Notes: generated by a model not told the origin, from the sequence alone. Counted from the stretch's first letter, positions 1 through 9,035 are shown. The stretch: 59,424 nt of DNA from Prescottella subtropica (GCF_005434945.1 NZ_SKCH01000022.1:1-59424); one strand, 5' to 3'. Numbers and translations are program-made.

Positions 1-1
1 C

Positions 2-97
2 GGCCTCCTCCGCCTCGCCGGCTGGACCAACATCGCCGAAGGGTTACGCCACCATGCCAGGCATCCGGATCACGCTGCTGCACTGGTTCTGACCTGA
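2..97 (+). CDS. C-terminal end of a transposase (ISAs1-like), cut by the window edge
   Basis: The frame beginning at base 2 is open to the stop at 95-97 and gives 31 residues containing GWTNIAEGLRHHAR followed by a short hydrophobic end. The pattern of a small residue, TNIA, and a basic helix a few residues before the C-terminus resembles the end of ISAs1-family DDE transposases, which nick and join DNA for element movement. Only the tail is visible, so no catalytic residue can be checked. The family call is recall of the motif and could be wrong. A neighbouring frameshifted remnant fits a worn mobile region. Confidence 0.4.
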   Translation, partial: GLLRLAGWTNIAEGLRHHARHPDHAAALVLT

Positions 98-399
98 GGA
101 AATGGGACTATTCCGGAGCCCTGGGTGATCGGGGACGATGAGTTTCGAGGTCGGGCCGAGTCCGTCTCGTCGTACCCGTTCGACGTCTTCTCCGGTCCCG
201 ACAGCTACGGCTACGGTTCCTACCGCGAGGTGACTGGGGTAAGTGGTGGATGGTGTTCGGCATCAACACCTTTCGGGAATTCATGGCGATGCGGGGTGTA
301 TTCGACGACTATCCCGAGGTCAACCTCTACCTGATCGAGAACTGGACCTTCGACGGCCGGATCCAGGAACTCGTCTACCGGCCGGTACTGCACATGTGA
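98..399 (+). pseudogene. Frameshifted coding remnant, function unknown
   Basis: Two overlapping frames look coding but neither is complete. The first runs from about 98 (GTG at 125) and contains SYPFDVFSGPDSYGYGSYRE. The second takes over near 235 and contains GKWWMVFGINTFREF and then IENWTFDGRIQELVYRPVLHM, ending at the stop at 397-399. Read together they make one continuous protein-like sequence interrupted by a one-base shift at about 230-240. There is no convincing start upstream because the preceding codon is the transposase stop. I do not recognise the family. It is best described as a decayed gene fragment next to a mobile element. Confidence 0.5.
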
Positions 400-405
400 G
401 GCGAT

Positions 406-942
406 TCAGGGCTCGGACTGGATCTCGCGCACGGCATCGTCCCGCTCCTGCTGTGGAACGACAGGTTCCGGGAAAACGAACTTGCGCATCGCCCACCAAC
501 GGAAGACCGTGGCGAGGAAGGTTCCGACGACGGTGGCGCTGACGAAGTCGGCGATGTTCTCCGCAGCGGGCGACACGTGCGGCGTCTGCAGGGCAAAGGC
601 GTAGCGGGACACGGCCAGTGGTAGTTGGTTGATCACCAGGCCGATGCCGGCGACGACGAAGAATAGGGCGGCCTCGTGTCGACGCTCCCGCCCACCGCGG
701 GCAGTGAACGCCCACTCGCGGTTGAGGACGTAGGAGAGCACAGTGGCGACGAGGACTGCTGCCACATTCGCTGTGATCGGCTTGCTCTCCAAGATCGTCC
801 ACTTCAATCCGAAGAACAGCACCGACGTGGTGACGAACGCGAGCGACCCCACCGCGAGGAACTTCACCAACTCGGCGTTGCGCACGAACGCAGAAAGCAA
901 CGGTGCGGGAATGCGGGACGCGACGATCCTGCCGAGGAACAT
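406..942 (-). CDS. GtrA-like four-helix membrane protein
   Basis: A 178-residue protein with four hydrophobic segments, at about residues 25-47, 55-75, 90-112 and 130-150, and the conserved block SYVLNREWAF between helices 2 and 3, which is the hallmark of GtrA-like proteins. Family members are proposed to move or present lipid-linked sugars at the cytoplasmic membrane during cell-wall or O-antigen glycosylation; in mycobacteria one takes part in arabinan assembly. Length is slightly above the usual 130-160 because of a charged C-terminal tail. It is divergent from the helix-turn-helix gene at 1049, and the 106-bp gap holds a palindrome. The glycan it serves cannot be told from the sequence. 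Confidence 0.8.
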   Translation of the reverse strand: MFLGRIVASRIPAPLLSAFVRNAELVKFLAVGSLAFVTTSVLFFGLKWTILESKPITANVAAVLVATVLSYVLNREWAFTARGGRERRHEAALFFVVAGIGLVINQLPLAVSRYAFALQTPHVSPAAENIADFVSATVVGTFLATVFRWWAMRKFVFPEPVVPQQERDDAVREIQSEP

Positions 943-1003
943 TCGGACAGGCTACCGATCGACAGATGATCCGGTGTGGAAGCGCGTCTCGTCGCGGGCA
1001 CGT

Positions 1004-1041
1004 CGTTTCCGAATGGAAACGCGCCCGTCCGGCCGCTAGGT
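1004..1041 (+). promoter_or_regulatory. Palindrome and probable leaderless promoter of the HTH gene
   Basis: A perfect 7-bp inverted repeat, CGTTTCC-gaat-GGAAACG, lies at 1004-1021. A TAGGTT -10-like hexamer at 1036-1041 sits 7 bases before the GTG at 1049, the spacing of a leaderless transcript. The palindrome would cover the -35 region. Autoregulation by the downstream helix-turn-helix protein is an inference. Confidence 0.45.
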
Positions 1042-1048
1042 TCGTGGG

Positions 1049-1531
1049 GTGACCGCGAGCCTCTATCACCGCTACGAGTTCACGTTCATCGTGCCGCTGT
1101 TGACGACGTCGCGGGAGGCGGTCGTCACCGAGGATTTCGATGCCAGGCTCCACGACCACGCCGGTATCCAACTGCTCACCGTGGTGACCGAGGGGATGCG
1201 GTGTGCGACAGCGGGAATGAGCCTCGTCGACCAGTTGGTGGCGGGGGGTGTGCGGCCCACGCGCACGCACCCGGATCTGGTGACACGGCAGGACATCGCC
1301 GACCGAGCGGGGGTGACGCGGCAGGCCGTCGGACAGTGGGTGCGTGGGGTGCGGCAGCGTGGCACCCCGTTCCCGGCGCCGTTCAACACTGTCTCCGGCG
1401 GCATCTGGTTGTGGGGCGATGTGTATGCGTGGCTGCGCAGTCGCGACTACGGTCGCGATACCGGTCTGCTGTATCCGACGCTCGACGAGCACGTCCGCAT
1501 CGACCGGCACATCGTGATGAACCACCGCTGA
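1049..1531 (+). CDS. Helix-turn-helix DNA-binding protein, orphan
   Basis: A 160-residue soluble protein. Residues about 78-100 read TRQDIADRAGVTRQAVGQWV, a clear helix-turn-helix, followed by a wing-like segment ending in WLWGDVYAWL that resembles the MerR/AlpA-type excisionase fold. The N-terminal 70 residues have no family I recognise; they are rich in Thr/Val and could form a sensor or dimer domain. GTG is taken as start because a -10-like element lies just upstream. It is 13 bp ahead of the SRPBCC gene and probably shares its transcript. It likely acts as a local regulator at the palindrome upstream, but no target can be proved. Confidence 0.7.
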   Translation: MTASLYHRYEFTFIVPLLTTSREAVVTEDFDARLHDHAGIQLLTVVTEGMRCATAGMSLVDQLVAGGVRPTRTHPDLVTRQDIADRAGVTRQAVGQWVRGVRQRGTPFPAPFNTVSGGIWLWGDVYAWLRSRDYGRDTGLLYPTLDEHVRIDRHIVMNHR

Positions 1532-1544
1532 AAAGGGGATAACC

Positions 1545-2003
1545 ATGGCCGACGGGCTCGAGGTGACGCGCGACATCGCCGCCGCACCGGAGAAGGTGTA
1601 CGCGGCGATCGCGGACGTCACCCGTATGGGGGAGTGGTCCGAGGAATGCCACACCTGCGAGTGGCAGGGCGGTGCCGACGGGCCGGCGGTCGGGGCGGTG
1701 TTCGACGGGCACAACCGCAACGGCGACCACGAGTGGACGACGCAGGGCACCGTGATCGAGGCCGATCCGGGCCGTAGTTTCGTGTTCGAGTGCTCGATGT
1801 ACGGCACCCACTACGCCACCTGGGGCTACCGCCTCGAACCCGTCGACGGCGGCACCCGGGTCACCGAGTGGACCGAGGATCTGCGCACCGACGAGGCCCG
1901 CACGTTCGGGGCGCGGGTGTCCGGCGTCGAGGATCGCGTCGCCCGCAACGAGCACACGATGGGCGGCACCCTCGACCGGCTCGCCGCCGCCCTCGGGAAC
2001 TGA
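1545..2003 (+). CDS. SRPBCC (START/Bet v1-like) family protein
   Basis: A 152-residue protein whose start (GLEVTRDIAAAPEKVYAAIA) is typical of the SRPBCC fold: first strand, PxxVW/Y-type motif and the first helix, followed by DVTRMGEWS and later GYRLEPVDGGTRVTEW. Such proteins form a deep hydrophobic cavity that binds lipids, polyketides or other small ligands, and annotated members include cyclase/dehydrases and AHSA1-type proteins. No catalytic residues are diagnostic. AAAAGGGG just upstream of the ATG serves as ribosome binding site. Co-transcription with the upstream HTH gene is likely. The ligand is unknown. Confidence 0.8.
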   Translation: MADGLEVTRDIAAAPEKVYAAIADVTRMGEWSEECHTCEWQGGADGPAVGAVFDGHNRNGDHEWTTQGTVIEADPGRSFVFECSMYGTHYATWGYRLEPVDGGTRVTEWTEDLRTDEARTFGARVSGVEDRVARNEHTMGGTLDRLAAALGN

Positions 2004-2006
2004 CGG

Positions 2007-2822
2007 TCAGACCCGCGAACGGCCGCTGCCCACGCACGCGGTGACGGCCGCGACGCGGGCCGTCCGGACCGCCGTCCACAGTGGCCGCAGCAGCGCCTCG
2101 CGGGCGGCGGCACTCGACGCCGACGGGGCTTCTGTCGGTGAATCCTGCTCGGCGACCGCGAGAATCGACGCCACCTGGTCCGCCGAATCGAGGATGCGCA
2201 GCGCCCGGGTGGGGAGCGACTCGGGGTAGCGGTGGTGGGCGCGGTCGTCGAGGGCCTCCGCGATCCGGCGTCGCGGATCGGTGCCCGGCCGGCCGGTGTG
2301 CACCGACGAGATCTGCAGCAGCGCGTCCGCGGCGTCCCGGATCGCCTCCCGCATCGTGTACTCGGCCTCCCCGAGCCCGATCTGTTCGACGCTCGCCGGC
2401 ACCGTCGCGACAGGGAACACCGTCCAGCGCAACACGTCCGGACCCTCGACCACCGGGACCAGTCCGATACCCGGCCCGCCCGCCGTCCCGACCAGCACAC
2501 CCTCGCCGGCGTCGAGCGCGGCCCGTGCGAACCCGGTCGCCGCGGGCAGTCCGCGGATGTCACCGGGTGCGGGCAACGTCAGCCGCAGCTCGGCGCCGGG
2601 GGCCTCGACGGCGTGCCGCAGCAGTCGCAGCAGGATCGGTGCGCCGCCGTCCTGGACACCCGGCCACGCCAGATCCGTCGACAGGGCCGTCGCCGCGTCG
2701 GACGCGGCCACCAGATGCATCGGCGCCCACCCGTGCAGGGCGTCGATCACGTCGTCGGGGGCGCTGCCGCCGGCGAGCCACGATCCGGCCCACAGAGTCA
2801 GCGTCGCGCTGGGAGAACTCAC
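2007..2822 (-). CDS. Conserved actinobacterial protein, function unknown
   Basis: A 271-residue acidic protein without signal peptide or membrane helices. It is rich in Ala, Gly and Pro and contains WAGSWLAGGSAPDDVIDAL near the start. I recognise no catalytic motif. The middle part (about residues 75-135) alternates short strands and helices, and the last 80 residues are helical with a Ser/Ala-rich linker. It converges on the SRPBCC gene with 3 bp between stops and is divergent from the DUF3097 gene at 2888, so the 65-bp gap must carry both promoters; TAGCGT lies about 10 bases ahead of 2888. The start is GTG. Confidence 0.6.
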   Translation of the reverse strand: MSSPSATLTLWAGSWLAGGSAPDDVIDALHGWAPMHLVAASDAATALSTDLAWPGVQDGGAPILLRLLRHAVEAPGAELRLTLPAPGDIRGLPAATGFARAALDAGEGVLVGTAGGPGIGLVPVVEGPDVLRWTVFPVATVPASVEQIGLGEAEYTMREAIRDAADALLQISSVHTGRPGTDPRRRIAEALDDRAHHRYPESLPTRALRILDSADQVASILAVAEQDSPTEAPSASSAAAREALLRPLWTAVRTARVAAVTACVGSGRSRV

Positions 2823-2887
2823 GCATTCCAGGATAGGCGGCGTGGCGGGGCCGTCGCCGCGGCCGCCGTCGCCTAGCGTGGACGGGC

Positions 2888-3706
2888 GTGAACGCGCGCA
2901 ACAACTACGGCGACATCTTCGCCGGCCACTCCCGCAGACAGAAGCCCGTGATCCCGCAGGTCGCGGCCGAGAAAGACCTCGTCGTCGAGGATGCGGCCAC
3001 CGGGTTCTGCGGGGCCGTCGTCGGCTTCGACCGCACCTACGACGGGGAGTTCGTCCGACTCGAGGACGCCGGACGCCGCACCCGACTGTTCGCGATGCGC
3101 GAGGCTGCGTTCCTGATCGACGGCCGGCCCGTCACCCTCGTCCGCCCTGCCCCGCAGGCACCGAAGCCGCAGCGGTCGGCATCGGGTTCCACGAAGGTCG
3201 ACGGGCTGCGGGCCCGCACCGCGCTGCCCAGCCGGATCTGGGTGGAGGGCGTGCACGACGCCGCCCTCGTCGAACGGGTGTGGGGTCACGACCTGCGGGT
3301 CGAGGGCGTCGTCGTCGAACACCTCGAGGGCCTCGACAACCTGGCCGAACGGTTGGTCGAGTTCGGGCCCGGACCGGGCCGCAAGGTCGGGGTGCTCGTC
3401 GACCACCTCGTCACCGGATCCAAGGAGGACCGCCTCACCCAGGGCCTCGGTCCCTACGTCATGGTCACCGGCCACCCCTACATCGACGTGTGGGAAGCGG
3501 TGCGGCCCAGTGCTGTCGGCATCGACGCGTGGCCGCGTATTCCCCGCGGACAGGACTGGAAGACCGGCATCTGCGACACCCTCGGCTGGGGCACCCCGCA
3601 GGACGGCTGGCGCCGCGTCTACGGCGCCGTGAACAGCTTCCGTGACCTCGAGGCCCCCCTCATCGGGGCCGTCGAACGGCTCGTCGACTTCGTGACCGTC
3701 GACTGA
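2888..3706 (+). CDS. DUF3097 family protein
   Basis: A 272-residue protein matching the actinobacterial DUF3097 family, of the Rv1486c type. Visible landmarks are YGDIFAGHSRRQKP at the N-terminus, RIWVEGVHDAALVERVWG at about 118-135, and VLVDHLVTGSKE followed by YVMVTGHPYIDVWEAVRP in the second half. The VEGxHDA block with later acidic residues resembles the metal-binding core of TOPRIM-like folds, which would make it a nucleic-acid enzyme, but this is inference. It keeps the gene order seen in mycobacteria, just ahead of the NfeD and SPFH genes. GTG start. Confidence 0.8.
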   Translation: MNARNNYGDIFAGHSRRQKPVIPQVAAEKDLVVEDAATGFCGAVVGFDRTYDGEFVRLEDAGRRTRLFAMREAAFLIDGRPVTLVRPAPQAPKPQRSASGSTKVDGLRARTALPSRIWVEGVHDAALVERVWGHDLRVEGVVVEHLEGLDNLAERLVEFGPGPGRKVGVLVDHLVTGSKEDRLTQGLGPYVMVTGHPYIDVWEAVRPSAVGIDAWPRIPRGQDWKTGICDTLGWGTPQDGWRRVYGAVNSFRDLEAPLIGAVERLVDFVTVD

Positions 3707-3761
3707 ACTGCGGGACGTCCGACCCGAGCGGCGATAAGTCCGTTCATGGTTGGATGGTGGC

Positions 3762-4193
3762 GTGGCAGCATTGATGTGGCTGGTGGCGGGGATATTGCTG
3801 GCGGCCGCGGAGGCGTTGGTGGGGGAGTTCTTCCTGCTGATGCTCGCGGGCGGCGCACTGGTGACCGCCGGTTTCAGCGCGGTGACCGATGTCCCGGTGT
3901 GGGTCGACGCCGTCGTGTTCGGCGTCGTGTCCCTCGCGTTCGTGCTCGGGGTGCGGCCGGCCCTGTTGCACCGCTTCGCCACCCCGCCGCTGACCGCGAC
4001 CAACGTCGACGCCCTGCCCGGCAAACGGGCCCTCGTCCTCGACGAGGTCGCCGAGCACAGCGGCACGGTCAAGCTCGACGGTGACGTGTGGACGGCTCGT
4101 CCACTCGACGTCACCGAGGTGTATCCACCGGGGACGACGGTCACGGTGATGGAGATCGACGGCGCCACCGCCGTCGTATGGAGGGGACCCTAG
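3762..4193 (+). CDS. NfeD-like membrane protein
   Basis: About 143 residues with two or three closely spaced N-terminal hydrophobic segments (AALMWLVAGILLAAAEALVG, then a stretch around residues 50-70) and a C-terminal OB-fold-like beta domain containing GKRALVLDEVAEHSGTVKLD and PGTTVTVMEID. That is the arrangement of short NfeD proteins, which partner stomatin-like SPFH proteins in the membrane. The next gene, 5 bp downstream, encodes that partner. I prefer the GTG at 3762, which brings the first helix to the N-terminus; a TTG at 3750 would add four residues. Confidence 0.8.
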   Translation: MAALMWLVAGILLAAAEALVGEFFLLMLAGGALVTAGFSAVTDVPVWVDAVVFGVVSLAFVLGVRPALLHRFATPPLTATNVDALPGKRALVLDEVAEHSGTVKLDGDVWTARPLDVTEVYPPGTTVTVMEIDGATAVVWRGP

Positions 4194-4198
4194 AAGAC

Positions 4199-5365
4199 AT
4201 GGCAGCACTGATAGTTCTGGCGGTACTGGTCGTACTCGTCGTCGTCCTGGTCGCGAAGTCGGTGGCCCTGGTGCCGCAGGCGGAGGCGGCCGTGATCGAG
4301 CGGCTCGGCAGCTACGCGCGGACCGTGTCCGGGCAGTTGACGTTCCTGATGCCGTTCGTGGACCGGATCCGCGCCAAGGTGGACCTGCGCGAGCGGGTGG
4401 TGTCGTTCGCGCCGCAGCCCGTCATCACGCAGGACAATCTGACCCTGTCGATCGACACGGTCGTGTACTTCCAGGTCACCAACCCGCAGGCCGCGGTGTA
4501 CGAGATCAGCAACTACATCGCCGCCGTCGAACAGCTCACCATCACCACGTTGCGCAACGTCGTCGGCGGGATGACGCTCGAGGAGACACTCACGTCGCGT
4601 GACTCGATCAACGGCCAGCTGCGCGGCGTCCTCGACGAGGCCACCGGACGCTGGGGCCTGCGCGTCGCCCGCGTCGAACTCAAGAGCATCGATCCGCCGC
4701 CGTCGATCCAGGAGTCGATGGAGAAGCAGATGAAGGCGGACCGCGAGAAGCGGGCCATGATCCTCACCGCCGAAGGCCACCGCGAGTCGTCGATCAAGAC
4801 CGCCGAGGGTGACAAGCAGAGCCAGATCCTTGCCGCCGAGGGCGCCAAGCAGGCCGCGATCCTCACCGCCGAGGCCGACCGGCAGTCCCGCATCCTGCGC
4901 GCGCAGGGTGAGCGGGCCGCCAAGTACCTGCAGGCGCAGGGTGAGGCCAAGTCCATCGAGAAGGTGTTCGCGGCCATCAAGTCCGGCAAGCCCACCCCCG
5001 AGATGCTGGCCTACCAGTACCTGCAGACGCTGCCCGAGATGGCCAAGGGCGACGCCAACAAGGTGTGGCTCGTGCCCAGCGACTTCGGGGACGCCCTCAA
5101 GGGATTCGCGAAGACCCTCGGCGCGCCCGGCGACGACGGCGTCTTCCGGTACGAGCCGCCGCGCACCGACGACCGCGACCTGCCCCGCCCGGAGGACGAC
5201 TCCGACGAGGTCGCCGACTGGTTCGACATGAAGCCCGACCCGGCCGTCGAGAAGGCCGTCCGCGCCGCCGAGGCCGTCGCCCGCACCCCCGTCGAGGGCC
5301 CGCTGTCCGGGTCCGCGCTCGACGACGGCGGCCGGCACGGACAGCTTCCGCCCGGTCAGGCGTAG
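4199..5365 (+). CDS. SPFH/band 7 (stomatin-like) membrane protein
   Basis: A 388-residue protein with one N-terminal membrane anchor (AALIVLAVLVVLVVVLVAKS), then the band 7 domain beginning VPQAEAAVIERLGSYARTV and continuing to about residue 190. A long Ala/Glu/Lys-rich coiled region follows (AEGHRESSIKTAEGDKQSQI) and an acidic tail. It resembles QmcA/stomatin proteins, which oligomerise into membrane scaffolds and modulate proteases and lipid domains. Translation probably couples to the NfeD gene: the stop is 5 bp before this ATG. An upstream in-frame ATG at 4178 lies inside the NfeD gene and is less likely. A strong hairpin follows. Confidence 0.9.
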   Translation: MAALIVLAVLVVLVVVLVAKSVALVPQAEAAVIERLGSYARTVSGQLTFLMPFVDRIRAKVDLRERVVSFAPQPVITQDNLTLSIDTVVYFQVTNPQAAVYEISNYIAAVEQLTITTLRNVVGGMTLEETLTSRDSINGQLRGVLDEATGRWGLRVARVELKSIDPPPSIQESMEKQMKADREKRAMILTAEGHRESSIKTAEGDKQSQILAAEGAKQAAILTAEADRQSRILRAQGERAAKYLQAQGEAKSIEKVFAAIKSGKPTPEMLAYQYLQTLPEMAKGDANKVWLVPSDFGDALKGFAKTLGAPGDDGVFRYEPPRTDDRDLPRPEDDSDEVADWFDMKPDPAVEKAVRAAEAVARTPVEGPLSGSALDDGGRHGQLPPGQA

Positions 5366-5386
5366 ACCGCGGACCTGACGGAAAGA

Positions 5387-5420
5387 CTCGAGCCTCGATC
5401 CCCACGGATCGGGGCTCGAG
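5387..5420. terminator. Bidirectional hairpin terminator
   Basis: A 15-bp stem (CTCGAGCCTCGATCC pairing with GGATCGGGGCTCGAG, one T-G wobble) around a 4-base loop lies between the SPFH gene and the convergent TVP38 gene. There is no long T run, as is usual in actinobacteria. Confidence 0.75.
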
Positions 5421-5426
5421 CCTTTA

Positions 5427-6113
5427 CTACCGGTCGGCCGACGTGTCGCGGGTGATCGGGGTGCGGGCGTCGAGCAGCAGGCCGGCGACACCGGCCGCGA
5501 TGCACACCCCGGACACCACCAGCAGCATCGGATTCGCGTTCCCGGTGAGCGCGTCGCCGAGCAGGACGACACCGATCGTGCCGGGCAGGATCCCGACCAC
5601 CGTCGCGAGCGTGTACGGCACCAGCCGGACCGACGACACCCCGCAGCAGTAGTTGACCACCGAGAACGGGACCGCCGCGATCAGCCGCAGCGATCCGACC
5701 GCGAGCCAGCCGCGCCGCGACAACCGGTCGTCCACGGCCCGCACCGCCGGATGCGTCAGGTGCGCGGCGACGGCGTCGCGGCCCATCGCCCGCACGATCA
5801 GCAGCGCCAGGACCGCGGAGATCGTCGTCGCCGCGATCGTCACCGCCAGCCCGGTCGCCGCCCCGAACAGCACACCCGCACTCACCGTGAACAGGGTGCG
5901 GGGGATCGGCGCGATCGTCACGACGGTGTGCACCAGGAAGAACACGAGCGGAAACACCGGGCCCACCGCGTCCGCCCACGCCCGGATCTGCTCGATCGAC
6001 GGGAGCGGCACCAGGGTGGCCGCGACGAACAGCGCCACGAGCACGACGAGGGCACCGAGCAGTCGGGGGTCCCGCAGTCGTGTGATCACGATCGACCAGG
6101 GTAGACGCCGCAT
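5427..6113 (-). CDS. TVP38/TMEM64 (DedA-superfamily) membrane protein
   Basis: A 228-residue integral membrane protein with about six hydrophobic segments. The diagnostic core is FLVHTVVTIAPIPRTLFTVS followed by AGVLFGAATGLAVT, matching the PR-containing re-entrant loop and G-x-x-x-G region of the TVP38/DedA domain. Related proteins act as lipid scramblases or in envelope homeostasis. The same gene neighbours mutA in mycobacteria (Rv1491c). The N-terminus is Arg-rich (MRRLPWSIVITRLR). It directly follows the thioesterase gene with no gap, so the two form an operon on this strand. Confidence 0.85.
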   Translation of the reverse strand: MRRLPWSIVITRLRDPRLLGALVVLVALFVAATLVPLPSIEQIRAWADAVGPVFPLVFFLVHTVVTIAPIPRTLFTVSAGVLFGAATGLAVTIAATTISAVLALLIVRAMGRDAVAAHLTHPAVRAVDDRLSRRGWLAVGSLRLIAAVPFSVVNYCCGVSSVRLVPYTLATVVGILPGTIGVVLLGDALTGNANPMLLVVSGVCIAAGVAGLLLDARTPITRDTSADR

Positions 6114-6950
6114 CTATCGGGCCGGGACGGTCGGCGTGGACGGTCGCCGGCACGTCACGGTCGCGACCGCGCACACCCGGCCGTCGCCGCCGGTGCTCGT
6201 CACCCGCGCCACCGCGACCGACCGTCCGGCACGCACCGTCTCGGCGGTGAACACGACGTCGGTGTCGACCGGGGCAGGCCGGAAGTAGTTGATCCGCAGC
6301 GATGCGGTGTGCATCGGAGTGTCCGGCGTGGACACGGCCGCGTTACCCGCCAGGTCCATCGCGCACGCCTGGATGCCGCCGTGCATCACGCCGAGTTTGT
6401 TGGCGAGCGCCGGATTCGGGGGCACCGTCAGCCGGACCCCGTCGGTGCGGTCGAGGCGTCCGCCGATCCGGGTCAGCGGGGACACCGACGCCGGCGGAAT
6501 CGCGGAGACGGCGGTGAGCGGGCGCACGACGGCCCCACTGCGGTCGGCGCCGCCGTCGACGAAATTGCCCCACGCGGTGCCGGTGGCGATCAGCGTCCCG
6601 GCGGCGTCCCGGATCTCGGCCGCGCTCACCCCGCCGTCACCGGTGACGGCCACCACACGCCCGTCCGCGCACAACCCCGGTCCGGCCCATCCGGTCGGTG
6701 TGACAAAGTCCACTGACAGGTCCGCGGTGACGAGTCCGGCACGGGTGCCGCGACGGTCCCACAGGGTGAAGCCGAGAATGTCGTCGACGAGGATGCCGAG
6801 CGCCGCGGTCGGGGAGGTGATCCGGGGGTCGAGACCGTCGATGTCCATGGTCAGACGGTTGACGCCGTCGAGTCGCTGCGGGGCGCTCATCCGGAACAAC
6901 CGTTGCGGGGTGATCACGACGCCGTCGTCCAGGATGTTCGCCACGCTCAT
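6114..6950 (-). CDS. PaaI-type acyl-CoA thioesterase, tandem hot-dog
   Basis: A 278-residue protein of two hot-dog halves. The second half carries the clearer signature, NKLGVMHGGIQACAMDLAGN at about 186-205, close to the HGG-x-x-x-x-x-D pattern of PaaI/4HBT thioesterases. The first half has TSPTAALGILVDDILGF in the equivalent place. Such enzymes hydrolyse acyl-CoA thioesters in the cytosol. The substrate is not evident, though it sits beside methylmalonyl-CoA mutase genes on the other strand. It is divergent from mutA, and the 171-bp gap must contain both promoters. Confidence 0.75.
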   Translation of the reverse strand: MSVANILDDGVVITPQRLFRMSAPQRLDGVNRLTMDIDGLDPRITSPTAALGILVDDILGFTLWDRRGTRAGLVTADLSVDFVTPTGWAGPGLCADGRVVAVTGDGGVSAAEIRDAAGTLIATGTAWGNFVDGGADRSGAVVRPLTAVSAIPPASVSPLTRIGGRLDRTDGVRLTVPPNPALANKLGVMHGGIQACAMDLAGNAAVSTPDTPMHTASLRINYFRPAPVDTDVVFTAETVRAGRSVAVARVTSTGGDGRVCAVATVTCRRPSTPTVPAR

Positions 6951-7121
6951 GAATCGAGGCTAACCAACGGAGGGTGGCCTGACACCGGCCGACGGGCGGG
7001 TGCGGTTAGCATCACAGATCAACAGGACGGAAGAGTCCTTTGTAAGTCCTATTGTTCTGTCCGATCGGAAAACCCGTTCGCCCTCCGGTGGACGTGCATG
7101 AGAGTGAGAGGAAGCAGCCTC

Positions 7122-9035
7122 GTGTCATCAGCTTCACAAGCCGAGGACGCTGCGCGCGCCTACTCGGAATGGCAGCAGGCCGTCGCCGGTGTGCTCGCCA
7201 AGTCGCGTCGAGTCGACGCCGCCGAGCTGGGCCCGGAGCCGCAGAAGCTTCTCGAGACCACGACGTACGACGGGGTGACCGTCGCGCCGCTGTACACCGG
7301 CCGGGACGAGCTGCCCGAGGCCCCGCTGCCCGGACAGTTCCCGTTCGTCCGTGGCGCGACCGGTACCCGCGACGTCAACGCGGGCTGGCTGGTGGCCGCC
7401 CAGTTCGGCCGTGGTGGAAACGATGTCGCCGCGGTGAACCGCACGATCCTCGACGGCCTCGGGAACGGTGTGAGCGCCGTGACGCTGACCGCCGGTGCCG
7501 CCGGTGTCCCCGTCGCCGCGCTCGACGCCGCCCTCGAGGGTGTGCTGCTGGATCTGGCACCGCTGACCCTCGACGCCGGGGCGGACGCCGCCGCGGCCGC
7601 GCAGCAGCTGTACACGCTGCTCGACGCGCGCGCCGCCGCCGGTGACGGCGTCACCGACCGGGCCGCGATCCGCGTCGGCCTGGGCGCATCGCCACTGACC
7701 GACGCGTTCTCCGGTGCCGCCGGTGTCGACGTCGACACTGCCGTCGCGCTCGCCGCAGCGGCTGCCGCCCGCACCGAGACGGTTCGTGCGCTCACCGTGG
7801 ACGGCACCGCCTTCCACAACGCCGGCGCCTCCGACGCCGAGGAACTCGGTGCCGCGATCGCCGCCGGTGTCGAGTACCTGCGGGCGCTCACCGCGGCCGG
7901 TCTGCCGATCACGCAGGCGCTCGGGCAGGTCGAGTTCCGGCTCGCCGCCACCGACGACCAGTTCCAGTCCGTCGCCAAGTTCCGTGCCGGCCGTCAGGTG
8001 TGGGCGCGGATCGCGCAGGTGTGCGGTGCGTCCGACGCCGGTGCCGCCGTGCAGCACGCTGTCACGTCGGCGGCGATGATGTCGCAGCGTGACCCGTGGG
8101 TGAACATGCTCCGCACCACGCTGGCCGCGTTCGGTGCCGGTGTCGGCGGCGCCGACTCGGTGACCGTGCTGCCGTTCGACGTCGCCCTGCCCGCCGGTGC
8201 CGCCGGGGTGTCGACGTCGTTCTCCGAGCGCATCGCCCGCAACACGCAGCTGCTGCTCCTCGAGGAGTCGCACCTGGGCCGCGTCCTCGATCCGGGTGCC
8301 GGTTCGTGGTACGTCGAGCAGCTGACCGAGCAGGTCGCCGGCAAGGCGTGGGAGTTCTTCCAGCAGATCGAGGCCGTCGGCGGCTACCGTGCCGCGCTCG
8401 CCGCCGGTGTCGTCGCCGAGAAGGTCGCCGCCACCAAGGCTGCCCGCGACTCCGACATCGCGCACCGCCGCACCGCCGTCACCGGCGTCAACGAGTTCCC
8501 GAACCTCGGCGAGGACCCGCTGCCCGCGGGTGCCGCGGAGGCCGGCACCGTCGCGGCCGGGGTCACCGTCGCCCGCTACGCCGCCGCGTTCGAGGCGCTG
8601 CGGGATCGCTCCGACGCGTTCCTCGCCGCTCACGGTGCCCGCCCGCGGGTGCTGCTGGCGCCGCTCGGCTCCGTCGCCGAGCACAACGTCCGCACCACGT
8701 TCGCGTCGAACCTGCTGGCCTCCGGTGGCATCGAGGCCGTCAACCCGGGTCAGCTGGACCCGACCGACGGTTCCGTCGCCGCCGCCGTGAAGGAGTCGGG
8801 CGCGTCGATCGCGGTGCTGTGCGGCACCGACAAGCGGTACGGCGAGCAGGGCGCTGCCGCCGTCGCCGCACTGCGGGACGCGGGTGTCGAGCAGGTTCTG
8901 CTGGCCGGCCCGGAGAAGATTTTCGCGGAGGCCCCGGACGCGCAGCGCCCGGATGCCTTCCTCACCGCTCGCATCGACGCGGTCGCGGCCATGACCGCGC
9001 TGTTCGACGCTATCGAGACTGGGAGCACCAAGTGA
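7122..9035 (+). CDS. mutA: Methylmalonyl-CoA mutase small (non-catalytic) subunit
   Basis: The 637-residue beta subunit of adenosylcobalamin-dependent methylmalonyl-CoA mutase, which interconverts methylmalonyl-CoA and succinyl-CoA in propionate, odd-chain fatty acid and cholesterol breakdown. It has the TIM-barrel domain ([12 protein letters not shown] near residue 65; [19 protein letters not shown] near 370) and a C-terminal flavodoxin-like domain. The latter lacks the cobalamin-ligating DxHxxG motif, as expected for the structural subunit. I chose the GTG at 7122 because AGAGGAAG lies 8-10 bases upstream; an ATG at 7098 would add eight residues. Its stop overlaps the mutB start by 4 bases, giving translational coupling. 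Confidence 0.95.
   Translation: MSSASQAEDAARAYSEWQQAVAGVLAKSRRVDAAELGPEPQKLLETTTYDGVTVAPLYTGRDELPEAPLPGQFPFVRGATGTRDVNAGWLVAAQFGRGGNDVAAVNRTILDGLGNGVSAVTLTAGAAGVPVAALDAALEGVLLDLAPLTLDAGADAAAAAQQLYTLLDARAAAGDGVTDRAAIRVGLGASPLTDAFSGAAGVDVDTAVALAAAAAARTETVRALTVDGTAFHNAGASDAEELGAAIAAGVEYLRALTAAGLPITQALGQVEFRLAATDDQFQSVAKFRAGRQVWARIAQVCGASDAGAAVQHAVTSAAMMSQRDPWVNMLRTTLAAFGAGVGGADSVTVLPFDVALPAGAAGVSTSFSERIARNTQLLLLEESHLGRVLDPGAGSWYVEQLTEQVAGKAWEFFQQIEAVGGYRAALAAGVVAEKVAATKAARDSDIAHRRTAVTGVNEFPNLGEDPLPAGAAEAGTVAAGVTVARYAAAFEALRDRSDAFLAAHGARPRVLLAPLGSVAEHNVRTTFASNLLASGGIEAVNPGQLDPTDGSVAAAVKESGASIAVLCGTDKRYGEQGAAAVAALRDAGVEQVLLAGPEKIFAEAPDAQRPDAFLTARIDAVAAMTALFDAIETGSTK

Noticed and set aside
6951-7121. 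Possible cobalamin riboswitch ahead of the B12-dependent mutase operon
   Set aside because: I looked for the conserved B12-box and GCCACTG-like elements between 6951 and 7121 and saw none. The mutase consumes B12 and is not usually riboswitch-controlled.
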